Assembly (NCBI GenBank): GCA_922989275.2 | Contig: OV277864.1 | Location: 6,386,001-6,450,000, forward strand | Source: Gari tellinella | Taxonomy: Eukaryota > Mollusca > Bivalvia > Cardiida > Psammobiidae | DNA: 64,000 nt | Direction of reading: 5' to 3' | Part shown: positions 1-10,887 of the stretch, piece by piece | Position numbering within the stretch: the stretch's first letter is position 1 | How the letters are laid out: every line of letters begins with the position of its first letter | Made by a program: the position numbers and the translations under genes | The notes under the pieces: model-generated | What the model saw: the letters and a program-made list of their open reading frames with translations, nothing else | What the model was told of the DNA's origin: nothing | Database searches by the model: none

Positions 1-2061
1 ATAAATCTTTATACGCCTATAACATTTGAACCAGTAGGCCTAGAGCTTCCATACTTTATATGTTTCTTGTGTTAAGACTTCTCCAACCATGCCAATGTTT
101 CATTTACCCTACGACCATGACTTTTGACCTACTTTTGCAAATAAGCATTACATTACAGAACATGATGCTGGCTGGGGGCATTTGTGTTTCACAAACACAT
201 TGCTTTTCATCTGATCATCACCAAACTTTCTGAAAATGTTTGTTGACATAAAATGGAGACCAATTTGGATAATCAGCGGCACCAATTTATGCTAGGCCCT
301 TTGGAGTAATGGCACTTGAGGTCCTCAAAATGGCGCTCCACTACAGTTTCAGCTCTCTAACTTTTACGTTTGATAGTCTGGATTCCCCTCCTTGTATCAT
401 CGGGGGCATTCGTGTAACTGGGACACGCTCTTGTTTTCTTTCAGAGGCGGTTTAAGGGAGATTTACTTGAACATTTTTGGCAGAAGGTTCATTTTGCACA
501 TGGATCTACTGCTTGGTTCACAGGGGAGGAGAATTTCAAATTTACCCTGTGTCCACTTCCATCTTTAAAAGCCAATTGAATTGCACTTAATTCTTCCTAC
601 GATGTGACTGAAAGTGATGAGGGATTTTTTAAGACAGATCTAGATCTACATGTATATAATTTATTTTGTAATTTGTAGATACCATAAATAATAAAATCCG
701 TATATGTGTGCTCTTCTGTTAGTTGTTTATTTATACTTTAGATATGGTTTGATTGTTAAAATATCTCGAAACGAATGTTCTCAATCACCTTATTTTGATA
801 AGAGATTTTTTGAAAGCACCCCCGAAACGTGCCGTATGTGCATTGTTTAAAACGACCCCTCAATTGAAAAATTCGTGTTGAAACGGGTAAACAAAACAAA
901 CGAGTGTCCGCTTCAAGAATTCGTGTATGACATTTGTCTTGTAGAATTAGTTCTATGTTCTGATTTATTATTAGAATATCTGCAAAGTGTAGCAATGTAC
1001 GTTTTAAGTATCTGCGATTTGTTGTTTTTTTCGCATTTCACCAATAGCGCGTTCAAGTACCGCATTGATTGCATCAGAAAACGGTAACAATTTAACTAAA
1101 ACGACCGTTTGGCTGTTACCGATTGCGAACGGCACGAACGGCCTCAGAGGTAGTTAGCCATCGCCAACAAGGAAAACAAAATGGCGACCAAATGAATTTA
1201 ATAAAACCAGCGAACAGTCCCGACTTAATTTCTCATCAATAAACCAACATTTTCCGATACTTAATGTATCAAACAAAGCAGCTTACATCTGAGCAGCTAA
1301 ATCTTATTTTTATATGCGGTAAAATTGATGCATTTCAGTTGATTAGTACACTTTTGCTTGTGTAATTTCGATTCGTACATAAATCGTTCGTACCCTTGAA
1401 AAGTTAATAAACATGGGGGCGCAATGAGTTTTTATAGAATTTGGTGAACGTTAGATGTCGTACTATATGGGTTGTTTGCATCGGTTAACGTTACTGTTCG
1501 CTGATACGGTACTTGGACTCGGTACTGGAAGATGCGATTGCACCGTTTGTTTACGTTTGAGGTAACAGAGTTGCGCTCGAGGAAAACGGTGTTTACGCAT
1601 ACTATACCCATCATTCCCGAAAACCTCGAACATTTCTTTTCGATAACCAGGTTAAATTACAATTCCAGTTTTCTCGTTATCTCACTTAATTGTTCCGCTA
1701 TTGGTTCTTTTTCATGTGCTCGGTACCAGATTAGAATTATGATCCAGTCTATGATGAACACATTTGTTCTGATTTGCAGAATGCTTCAAATTATTGCCGT
1801 ACTACTTGTTCTATCGGACGTATTGAAGAGCTGCACAAATAAAACAGTCCGATTTGACATCTTGAGATGAAAGGTCACTGAATCAGCAATCAGCAATATT
1901 AAGAGAGTCGCCGAGCGTTCGGCGACTCTTAAACCTTACCGGCTGTTGTAGTTAGTATAGTCGCAATAAGAAGAGACACCCCACAAATGGCATGGAACAG
2001 TATTAACGTTGGCTTCCGACCGTATCTGCAAGATACCAAATTGTTTAATACAGTGGATGTA
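1..2061. other. Unassigned DNA, no gene recognised
   Basis: I see no coding exon, RNA gene or long repeat here. The open frames are short and look unlike any family I know. A small perfect-stem hairpin lies at 1899-1932. The last exons of the minus-strand transporter gene could in principle fall here, but I found no matching segment. Confidence 0.5.
1899..1932. repeat. Short inverted repeat (hairpin)
   Basis: The arms TTAAGAGAGTCGCCGA and TCGGCGACTCTTAA face each other across a 3-4 nt loop. It could be the core of an old MITE or chance structure. No T-tract or gene end accompanies it. Confidence 0.5.
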
Positions 2062-2283
2062 CAGTGGAGAATCTGTTATTCTTTCCCAATAAACGCGTTT
2101 ACGCTAAAACTATTATTTGCAGTGCAAACAATTTGGAGCGTCTGATCAGGCTCCAAACTGTTTGCCACCAAGATAAACATGAATTATCAGAGTTGTCAAA
2201 AAAATTGTACTTTTCTACGTTTTAGTGTTTTGCGTTTGCGTACGTTTGCGTTTAAACGGGAAAGAATAACAGATTCTCCACTG
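2062..2283 (+). mobile_element. MITE family A copy (TA-flanked, CAGTGGAGAA ends)
   Basis: The terminal inverted repeat CAGTGGAGAATCTGTTATTC is present at the left end and its complement at the right end, with TA on both sides. CAGT-type ends with a TA duplication are typical of Tc1/mariner-class non-autonomous elements. The central palindrome is shortened here, so the copy is 222 bp instead of about 246 bp. Confidence 0.85.
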
Positions 2284-2341
2284 TATGTAAGACGGTATTA
2301 TTTCACAATGAACGCGGAAATGTTAAAGCTTCCTTCCTATT

Positions 2342-2406
2342 GTAAACGGTTTGGAGCAAGATCAGACGCCGGTTAACCGGCGTCTGATCAGGCTCCAAAC
2401 CATTTG
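2342..2406. repeat. Free-standing hairpin, GATCAGACGCCGG core
   Basis: A near-perfect palindrome reads TTTGGAGCAAGATCAGACGC, then GGTTAACC, then the complementary arm. It has the same core as the family A MITEs but lacks the CAGTGGAGAA ends. It lies only 58 bp from the preceding MITE copy. Confidence 0.75.
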
Positions 2407-2916
2407 ACGTTGCGATTAGAACCGAGTAGCCAAAATATTCAACACTTTGGCATTTTAACTATTTTATAGCATGACGTTTCAAGAGCTACATGTAAGCTTC
2501 GTTTAAAGACATCTTCTGATGACCTTTTGATCATAACGCCTTGCCAGACAATTTCCTTGCAAAACGCATGGGTCTTGTGGACATGTCGATAGCAAAGAAC
2601 CATTAAGTCGTCTCATGTGCGACCCGACCTTTATATTTGATAGTTTGGTTAAAATTAACCATTGAAAAGCACTAGAGCATGAGTATAATCTGGGCCTCAC
2701 CAGGTAAACTGAGATTGTTATACCTGTCGGCTGCATGTGCTGCACATGCTTTGACAGTTACATTGACACCTCAAATTCAATGGGAGGGACTCTATCAAAG
2801 GACTGAGGAAAAGTTTTTAACCCCTTTCGCTCTTAATAACGCCAAATCAAAGCGCGTTTTAAAACAGTTTGGCACTCGTATCGATATCATTTTACTCATA
2901 CACTACATTTAATCAT

Positions 2917-2921
2917 ACTTT
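2917..2921. repeat. 5' target-site duplication ACTTT
   Basis: The five bases ACTTT immediately precede the first LTR. The same five bases follow the second LTR at 15366-15370. Five-base duplications are usual for Ty3/Gypsy integration. Confidence 0.85.
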
Positions 2922-3958
2922 TGTAGCCAGGTCAAGTTTTGATGTTTTATTTGTTATTTCCTTGTTTCGTTTTGCTCGGTAAAGTTCGTATTCGTTCGGT
3001 GTTGTTCGTGCTTCTCCGTATTCCGCGGTTGACGTCGGCAGTTTACGTCAACCGGGGAATGCTGGGAGATCACGTGATAACTGAGCGAAATTTACAATTG
3101 TGTCAGATCTGGTTGTATCTATCTATATCTTATCTTCCTTTTAGTCAAACCCCTTGTGGGGACCTAGACTTTGACGCGCGTCACATGCCGAGAAAATTAA
3201 TAAGAAAATATAAAAGGAGTGTTTAAAAGATAAGAAAGTAGTTTGTTAAAATATAGATAAAAACAGGACAGGTGAAAAGAATAAAGAATAAAGAAGTTCA
3301 TTGTTTTGGATCCGTTGTTTCAAGAATTATTGGTTAGTATTGGTTCAAATCGATCGTATTTGATTCGAGAGAGGTTGCAATGGGTTTGTATATGCTTGAC
3401 ACGCATTAGTCTTTTGTATTTCGGCATTTTATCTTTAGTGTAACATGTTTTCGCGCCTTTCGAAACGGCAGCATATTTGGCATTTCTCGTTGTTATAAAA
3501 CTAATTAGACGTTGTTCTTAACCTTTCTTGCATGTTTTTAATCCCACAGAATTCACCAGTTACGAGTGTATGTGAGGAGAAGAGAAGGGGAGAGTTTGGT
3601 TGTGTTCCATGTATTGGTTCCACAGACTGGTGAGTTATTGTTGTTGTCGTGAACCATGTCTATCTGTACGTTAATGTGTTATATGTAAGTACTTTTAAAA
3701 TAGGTTCAAGACCACTAGAACTGAAAAGGCGTTATTATGTAATATATTGTTTCAAGGGCTGATTATCATGATTCTGTGTAGCTATATGTCATCTATATTT
3801 CAGCCTATATACAACGTCTATAACCTGTTACTTAATGCATTTGCATTCTATTGCAGGTACAGGATTGTCACATCCAGCTTGGATTGACGTGTAACCTATG
3901 GTATAAATAAAAGAGATAACCTTTGCTACGTCTTCGTCCCTATTTACTAGCCGGTAAT
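2922..3958 (+). repeat. 5' LTR of the Gypsy element
   Basis: It begins TGTAGCCAGGTCAAG and ends GCCGGTAAT. It carries 171 bp (3119-3289) that the 3' LTR lacks; the rest is nearly identical to 14500-15365. I see two substitutions: T versus C near 3315, and C versus T in CAAATCGATCG near 3355. An AATAAA signal lies near 3904 close to the 3' end. Confidence 0.93.
3119..3289. other. 171-bp segment present only in the 5' LTR
   Basis: The 5' LTR reads GGTTGTAT, then 171 extra bases, then AAAGAAGTTC. The 3' LTR reads GGTTGTAT directly joined to AAAGAAGTTC at about 14696. The two ends share only a few bases (AT before each breakpoint), so a small deletion in the 3' LTR is as likely as an insertion in the 5' LTR. 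Confidence 0.9.
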
Positions 3959-3961
3959 AAA

Positions 3962-3973
3962 TGGCGCCCAACG
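3962..3973 (+). promoter_or_regulatory. Primer-binding site TGGCGCCCAACG
   Basis: Three bases after the 5' LTR the sequence starts with TGG, complementary to the CCA end of a tRNA, as expected for minus-strand priming. Which tRNA primes cannot be decided from the sequence alone. Confidence 0.8.
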
Positions 3974-4927
3974 TAAATTAACCTAAATGGAGAGCAGGCT
4001 AGCGGTACGTAGACAGGCATAGATATTTATTTGGATTGCTGTGGAAAGCAACTTCTCTTGGACGGACCTAGGTTGTCGGACGATATTATCATCCGTTGTT
4101 GCAGTGGAGCAGTAGGAGACTAGTGTTTGTTCTAGAGTAGTGGTGCATCGAATCCAGAGCAGAGGTATATCCGGTTGCAGTGGAGTAGTAGGAAACTAGT
4201 GTCTGTGACATTTATTCAGGAATCGGGATCCAGACGTATAAACAGTGACAGAAACACTTACCGTAAGTTTTGGCGGGAAAGACGGTGTAACAAAAACAAC
4301 AGAGAGCAGTATCAGGACACTCAAAGACTCATAGGACTCTTGTAGGACATTCTGTTCAGTTCTAGTGGCAGTATTCATCATTACATAGAAGCGTGAGTAA
4401 AACCTTTTTTATATGAAATATACAGAAATTGCAGTCAGCTTATAATTTGTTGAAATTATCTTTACATTTACTTGTTTTTCAACTTTGGTAATTACTTTAT
4501 ACCCTTGATATTTTCAATACTACTGAAATTTCTTGTATTTTCACTATAAAATTTAGTGTGCTATTGTAAAGTAAGAGAGATAATCACTTTGCATGTGTTT
4601 ATCACTTGGTGAAGGCGTTTCATATCTAATTTACTACAGAATCACTTTCTTTTCAGTTTATTTCACATTTTCTATTTAATTATCTGGAGTAAATGCTGTT
4701 GTTGTGAGCCCCAAAACCTTGAAAATTTCATATTTCAGCTTCTGCTTCTATCTGTTCATACTGCAACACCCTCATATGAGTATTACGTGCAGCTGCGCGT
4801 CTGTGCGAATTAGTTAAGAAATAAGTAAAAGTAAGACAGAAGAAAATGTTGTAATATAGTTTAAAAGTCTTGTTAATTTTTAGCAAGAATAGAATGTACA
4901 GTTAAAAGAGGATAAAACACTGCTGCT

Positions 4928-6338
4928 TAATTAATTGAAATGCTGCACACTGCCTACAGCCTGCTTGAACTGGTCAAGATCAGGCAATAGGACAATGTGC
5001 GCAGGTAACTTATTCCACAGTATGATGGTCGCCGGAAAAAAAGAAAATTTGTAGTAGTTAGCTGAGGTAAAAATCTGGCGAAAAGAGAGAGGATGCATAT
5101 TGCGAGTCATTCGGGTAGGGTGCTGCAGGTATGAGGGTGCGGGGAGGGCAACTAGGCCGTGGACTATTTTGTACATAGTGACTAGTCGGCAGTCGGTCCG
5201 TCTGTCTTCAAGGGTCCGCCAGCCTAGCTTCTCCTGCATTCTTGTAACGCTGTCATAAGTCGAGTAGTTGTTGCTAGTCCACCTCACTGCTCTACGCTGG
5301 ACCTTTTCCACCTGTTTGATGTTCTGTTGGGTGTACGGCGACCAGACAGATGAGGCATACTCGACTTGGGGTCTCACAAGAGTCTTGTATGCCATCTCAC
5401 GAATGCCTGGGTGTGCCGTCTTTATATTACGTCTTAGGAAGCCCAGGGTTCTGTTGGCTTGCTGGCTGATGTTCCTGATGTGACTGTTCCAGCTAAGATC
5501 TGAGCTAAGTGTCACACCATGATACTTACCTTCTTTTACTGCCTCCAGGACTTGACCATGCAGGATGTACTGGGTCTTGATGGGGCTTGCGGAACTAGCG
5601 ATATGCAAAACATTGCACTTGCTAGGGTTGAACCGCATGTCCCATCGGTGTTCCCAGTCCTGGAGTCTGTCAAGGTCAGCCTGGAGAGCAGCTCCGTCCT
5701 CTTCGCTGGATATGGTCAGGTAGACTGCAGTATCGTCTGCAAAGAGTCTTACCTGAGATGTTATACTTTCCGGCGGATCATTATGTATATCAGAAAGAGG
5801 ATCGGACCAAGGACAGAACCCTGGGGCACTCCAGACGTAACGGGGACTTGTGAGGATGAAGACCCATCGAGTACAACTGTCTGTGTCCTGTTGCTGAGAA
5901 AGGCCTCAATCCATTTGTTGGTCTTGCCGGTGATGCCGTACGCTGTAAGCTTATGCAGTAGCTTCTGGTGGTTCACAACATCAAAGGCTTTACTGAAGTC
6001 GAGCAGTATTAGGTCTGTCTGTAGCCCCTGTGAAAGCTTACTGGCAATGTCTTCCACAAGTTGGATTAGCTGCGTTTCACAGGAGCGTCTGTCTCTAAAG
6101 TCGTGCTGTAAGTCGTAGATAATGTCATGAGCATTGAAGTGTCGCGACAGTTGCGATGCAACAATGTGTTCCATGGTCTTGCACATTATACAAGTCAGGG
6201 AAATGGGCCTGTAGTTAGCAGGATCGCTCTTATCCCCTTTCTTGTATAATGGGCAGACCATGGCCGTCTTCCAGTCGTCTGGTACTACACCACTCTCATA
6301 GCTTTTCTGAAAAATGACTTTGACAATTGGGGCTTCAA
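4928..6338 (-). pseudogene. LINE (Jockey/CR1-like) reverse-transcriptase fragment
   Basis: This is an antisense, 5'-truncated piece of a non-LTR retrotransposon ORF2, lying in the Gypsy leader. The minus-strand translation contains typical LINE reverse-transcriptase landmarks: [48 protein letters not shown] and, in another frame, FADD. These are followed by the C-terminal region with LRRNIKTAHPGIREMAYKT and the stop near 4931. The 5' part (5761-6261) and the 3' part (4931-5638) are in different frames. A one-base loss close to 5785, just before the catalytic FADD, explains this. No endonuclease domain is present, so the piece is dead. Assignment to Jockey rather than CR1 or L2 is uncertain. 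Confidence 0.9.
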
Positions 6339-8429
6339 GTATTTACCAGGACTCATTGCAACCTGTCTTTTGATCTTAGATTTGGCCATACGTTTCAGTG
6401 TTTAATTGTGCTTTTTCATTGAAAAGGGTTAATTTCAGTCTTATTCTGCTTAAAATATGTAATTTGGTTAATTTAATTGCATTTGGAGGCTTGATTCTAT
6501 TCATTTTGGCTGTTTATCCTTCATAGTAGATTGACCCAGGATTTCTGTTTATTTAAATGAGCCCTCTGTGATTGTAGGATCCCATTGGCTTAGAGCTTCC
6601 CGCTCTTATTTACATCATTCAGTTAAGTGACCGTTATTTGCATAATTTTGGACTGACCCTAATTGATATTCATCAGGTGACCACGTTGTGTTTCATTGGC
6701 TGACCTTACTACTGACCTGACATTTGATTAGTCCTTATGTATTTGTAAACACAGAGTAGCCTGTGGAATCCCATTGATAGTTTATTGAATGTACTTTGCT
6801 TAACAACACTTGTAGTTAGTTGTAGCCTTAGTGGAATCATAAAGTAATTATTAGAATTGAATAAATTTAGTAAATATTTCTTTCAGCAATTGTCAACATT
6901 GTAACAGTGAATGTAAACAAATACTTATTCTTAATTGAATTTATTCCTTTTGCATAAAATTTCTTAGAGCAATTGACATATTTGGTTAGTTTGATAAATT
7001 TGGTAAATTAGACTTGTTTCTTTTTACAAGATAGAATTTAATTTTCAAAATTAATTAGTCATAAGCCTATAGTTGATTTATTTGTGGAATCTGTGCGGTC
7101 GGTTGTTTAGAAAACTTAGTCGTCCGTCTTAGTCAAAAAACTTTTGTGTACCGATAAATTACTTTAGCGTAGTACGGTATTAAAATCATCAGTATTACGG
7201 TATAAGTGTATTAGTGTATGGACTTACATAATGCATTAATGGTGTATTAAATCATTCATTTAAACATTTGATTGATACTTGCTTAGCACTGAGAGTGAAT
7301 TACTTTGCATCAGTGTATTAGTGAGAGCATTATACACATTATACAGTGTATTACAGCATTAGTGTAAACATCTTAAATTCAGTTTTCTGTGCATTTATAC
7401 TAAAGGATACATACTTTCATTCATGCGTATGATAATTTAGCGCATTTATTGACATAAATTCATACCTTTATACCAGGTCTATTCTAATAAGCAAAATTAT
7501 TCATAGATTATACTTAGAAAATTCTGTGAAGTGGTGGAAATGAAATAGCATAGTGAGCTGTGGTGATGTTGATTTAGAAATTGACAGTTTTGCATTTAAT
7601 TTTGTTCAATTTTCAGCTTGGTTCCTATTACAGGTTTACTTAGTATTGATATTTGTTTACAGAATTGCGTCTAAAATTGATGCTAATGCAACATAGTGAT
7701 TTACAGTGAAAAGTATATTGCTTTATACTTTGCCTAGTGATTTACCGTGATAACATAAAGTGATAAAAGACACTTATGATAAAGCATTGCTTTATACTTT
7801 ACGATAAGCATTGAAAGTGGATAGTGATTATCAGATAAGATACTTGTGGTAAAGCATACTTCTTTATAATTTATATACTTTAGTGAAGTGATAATACTTG
7901 CGATAAAGCATGGTGCTTTATACTCTACATAGATAAAGCATATTGCTTTATACTCAACTTTAAGATAAAACATAAATTTATACTAGTAGTGATAATACTT
8001 GTGATAAAGCATAGTGCTTTATACTCTACATAGATAAAGCATATTGCTTTATACTCAACTTTAAGATAAAGCATAGATTTATACTTTGCCATTTAGATTA
8101 AGCATATTCATTTACAGTTATACTTTACTTTGATAAAGCATACTGCTTTATACTATACATAACAAATAGAGACTGTAAAAGGAGTTTCATTTTATATTGA
8201 GTGTGTTCTGTCTATAGAGAGATACTGGGATCTTTGATACAATTTATTTATATACACTTGGGAGTTAGTGCTTAGCAAATAGTGCACTGAATTACTTACT
8301 CAATCATAACTGAGATATATAGACTCCTATTTTAAGTGTTGATTTATTTACTTAGTTTTAAGAAACAGACATTGAGTATTTAATCACTTAGTTGAGTAAG
8401 CTTAAGTCTAGTAATTATATTAAGACACA
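6339..8429. other. AT-rich Gypsy leader, non-coding
   Basis: About 2.1 kb of AT-rich DNA separates the LINE fragment from gag. I see no coding segment. Towards the end it becomes a tandem array of GATAAAGCATA motifs (annotated separately). Leaders of this length are unusual for Ty3/Gypsy elements. Confidence 0.6.
7700..8160. repeat. Degenerate tandem repeat of GATAAAGCAT / GCTTTATACT
   Basis: Motifs such as GATAAAGCATATTGCTTTAT recur many times, spaced by CTCAACTTTAA-type linkers. Each unit is itself a small palindrome, so the RNA leader would form serial hairpins. It ends about 270 bases before gag. Confidence 0.8.
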
Positions 8430-8471
8430 ATGAGTCTTGACGAAGGAGAGGCATATCGGAGGAAGAGATGA
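8430..8471 (+). other. Short open frame just upstream of gag
   Basis: An ATG at 8430 opens a 13-codon frame that stops at 8469-8471, overlapping the start codon used by the long gag frame. It may be the true gag N-terminus cut off by a small indel, or a genuine upstream ORF. The sequence alone does not decide. Confidence 0.35.
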
Positions 8472-9541
8472 AGATGGTGCAGTTGGTTAGGACACTTGGA
8501 ATCAAACCTAATATTAAGAGTCCAGAGGATATAGTGACATTGATGAAGGCACTCGGAGATGTCAAGGAGGAGCCCGGTCATCCAACACCACCAATTGCCA
8601 CCAAGTCTGGAAGCCACCATTACCCAAAGTTCTCGATATTCTTCGGTGAAGAGGGTAAAGGAGAAGTAAAGTGGGACACATTTAAATTTGAAGTTGGATC
8701 AGTCATGGCCGAAGGGAATTTTACGCGAGACCAAATCATGTTTGGAATGAGACGGTCATTGAAGGGCAGCGCTGGAGATAAGGTGCGGAGATTAGGATCG
8801 GGCATTACACCTGAGTTTCTGATGGAAAAACTCGATAGTGATTATGGGACAGTTGAGACTTTGGAAACTGCTATGAAGAAGTTCTATACTTGCACACAGA
8901 AACCAACTGAATCTGTTGAGAGCTTCGCTTCAAGATTAGAGGAATTTTTCTACAAAGGAGTGGAGTTAGATGGGTTTAAGCATTCGGACACCGAGATCCT
9001 TAGACAAGTTCTCCACTCAGGATTAAAGAAGGATCTGAAGCACATGACCATCTACCAGTGCAATACAATAAAGAATTATGAGGAATTTAAAAGAGAATTA
9101 AGGAAATTGGAGGCAGATATTGATACGGAAAACATTGAAGACAAGAAGCCATGCAAACCAGCTGTCGTCACGGAGAAGAAAGAGGACACAGAAGTGATGA
9201 AGCTGCTGAAGCAACTTAATGAGAGAATAGACCATATAGAAAGGGAAAAGCAACAACCTACTAATCAAGAGTTTTGCAGACAACCATCTAGTTGGCGGGG
9301 TGCACCAAGAGGTCCATGGCGTGGAAACTTTGGTGGGAGGCCTGGACATGGATTTCAATCAAGAGGTCGTGGCACCTACAGACCGCAACGACCATATGGC
9401 AGTAGTACCGTCGCGCCTACCTGTTTCCTGTGCAATCGAAAGGGTCATATGCAACTGAATTGCCCGACCATCTTAGCCCAGTTGGTATGCGGAAATTGCA
9501 GGGAGAAAGGCCATCTTAAAAAGGACTGCCCAAACTTGTAA
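8468..9541 (+). CDS. gag: Gag polyprotein of the Gypsy element
   Basis: A 357-residue structural protein that would form the retrotransposon particle and bind its RNA. The central part looks like a retrotransposon capsid domain (residues about 60-200, with the stretch KFYTCTQKPTESVESF). An Arg/Gly-rich segment (about 275-313) and two CCHC zinc knuckles follow: residues 319-332 (CFLCNRKGHMQLNC) and 341-354 (CGNCREKGHLKKDC). The frame is intact. The start at 8468 is the first ATG of this frame, but an ATG at 8430 in another frame could mark the original start. The stop at 9539-9541 is followed by protease in a different frame, which could be a natural frameshift junction or a lesion. Confidence 0.93.
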   Translation: MKMVQLVRTLGIKPNIKSPEDIVTLMKALGDVKEEPGHPTPPIATKSGSHHYPKFSIFFGEEGKGEVKWDTFKFEVGSVMAEGNFTRDQIMFGMRRSLKGSAGDKVRRLGSGITPEFLMEKLDSDYGTVETLETAMKKFYTCTQKPTESVESFASRLEEFFYKGVELDGFKHSDTEILRQVLHSGLKKDLKHMTIYQCNTIKNYEEFKRELRKLEADIDTENIEDKKPCKPAVVTEKKEDTEVMKLLKQLNERIDHIEREKQQPTNQEFCRQPSSWRGAPRGPWRGNFGGRPGHGFQSRGRGTYRPQRPYGSSTVAPTCFLCNRKGHMQLNCPTILAQLVCGNCREKGHLKKDCPNL

Positions 9542-9552
9542 GTGCTCCAGTC

Positions 9553-9786
9553 GTGGGATCGGACAAGAGCACCAACAAGAACAATGATCCCAACCTTGTT
9601 GGAGATACCAATGAAGTGAAGATTAAGTTAGACAACAAATCGGCAATGGCATTATTGGACACAGGAAGTTGTGTTAGTTTTGTCTCAGAATCCTTTTGTA
9701 ATGAACACCTTTCAGGCAATACTTTAAAACCAATTGGAGATATATTGAATATTGAATGTGCTGATGGACAAGAACTTGCCATATGA
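9553..9786 (+). pseudogene. pol: Gypsy aspartic protease fragment
   Basis: Start of pol, in a different frame from gag. The retropepsin active-site motif LLDTGS is visible (DTG at residues 36-38 of this piece), followed by CVSFVSESF. The frame ends at a stop at 9784-9786. The neighbouring frame continues the same protein from about 9752, so a one-base indel near 9780 has probably broken the reading frame. The protease would process Gag-Pol inside the particle. Confidence 0.85.
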
Positions 9787-10333
9787 GGGATATATTGAAA
9801 CGGATCTTAGCATTGAAGCAGGATTACCAGGATCCAAATCTTTACCTTGTCTACTTTTGGTTACTCCAGACACACAATACTCTTCAAGAACACCAGTTAT
9901 ATTAGGAACGAATATTCTACAAGAACTTTTGGAGGAATGTAAAAGCAACTTTGGAGATCAATATCTACAAAGAGCCAAACTACATACACCATGGTATCTC
10001 AGCTTCAGAGCCATTAACATTAGGGAAAAGACACTGAAAAGAAACAAAAACAGATTAGCTGTCATAAAAAGTGCCATGCCTGATAGGATAATACTCAAAC
10101 CAAATCAACACATTGAAATATTTGGATACGCAGACTCTGAATTGGATTACCCAACATCATCAGCCATCATTCAAGAATGCCAGGACAGCCAATTACCATC
10201 TTGCGTTGATGTAACACCAGCAGTTATCCAGTACAACTACAAAAAGAACAAGGACATCAAAGTTACCCTTTCAAATATAACAACGAACACTGTTACCATA
10301 GCACCGAAATCAATTATTTGCCAGTTACCATAG
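9752..10333 (+). pseudogene. pol: Gypsy pol segment between protease and reverse transcriptase
   Basis: A 193-residue open segment carrying the rest of the protease and the linker towards reverse transcriptase. The text PVILGTNILQELLEE resembles the C-terminal part of Gypsy proteases (the ILG motif after the DTG). It stops at 10331-10333, while the next segment starts in another frame at 10318, which marks a second frame change near 10325. Confidence 0.8.
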
Positions 10334-10887
10334 CAGATGAAGTCTTTGACAACATTGAGGAAAAGAATCACGACTCCATAATTGATGATTTGAACATTGA
10401 TGAAGCTAATATTTTGGAATCAGGGCAAAAGGAAGAATTACTCTCATTACTTCGGAAAGATAAGTCGATATTTTCAACTGGAGACACTGACATATGGGTT
10501 TGCAATCTCATCAAACATAGGATTGACTTGATTACCGACATTCCATTTAAGCAACGTCATCGCCGCATTCCACCTTCAATGATTGAAGAAGTTCGACAGC
10601 ACATAGAGCAATTGTTGGCTGCAGGTGTGATCAGACCATCTAAGTCACCCTATACATCCAATGTAGTTCTTGTGCGGAAGAAATCTGGCAAACTGAGACT
10701 TTGCGTTGATTATCGCCAGCTCAACAGCATCACCGTGAAGGACTCTTTCGCTCTTCCGAGAATAGAGGAAATATTTGATTGCCTGCACGGAACTAAATAC
10801 TTCACAACAATCGACATGAAGTCAGGATATCATCAAATAGAAGTGGGAGCGCACAGCATTCACAGTAGGCTCAATGGGATTCTTTGA
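10318..10887 (+). pseudogene. pol: Gypsy reverse transcriptase, N-terminal part
   Basis: Fingers and first palm region of a Ty3/Gypsy reverse transcriptase: PSKSPYTSNVVLVRKKSG, then LRLCVDYRQLNSITVKDSFA (residues 127-146) and FTTIDMKSGYHQIEV (about 162-176), which carries the first catalytic aspartate at residue 166. The frame fails at about 10850, just after that motif. The next piece resumes a few residues downstream in another frame, so a short deletion seems to have removed bases here. Confidence 0.9.

Noticed and set aside
2342..2406. Hairpin as a bacterial-type terminator
   Set aside because: The sequence is eukaryotic and the hairpin is one of many copies of a repeat, without a gene end next to it.
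2939..3226. Open frame starting MMFYLLFPCFVLLGKVRI, repeated at 14517
   Set aside because: It is the 5' part of the LTR read as protein. The downstream part differs because of the 171-bp indel. No family resemblance.
5268..6118. Plus-strand open frames over the LINE fragment
   Set aside because: Shadows of the minus-strand reverse-transcriptase frames.
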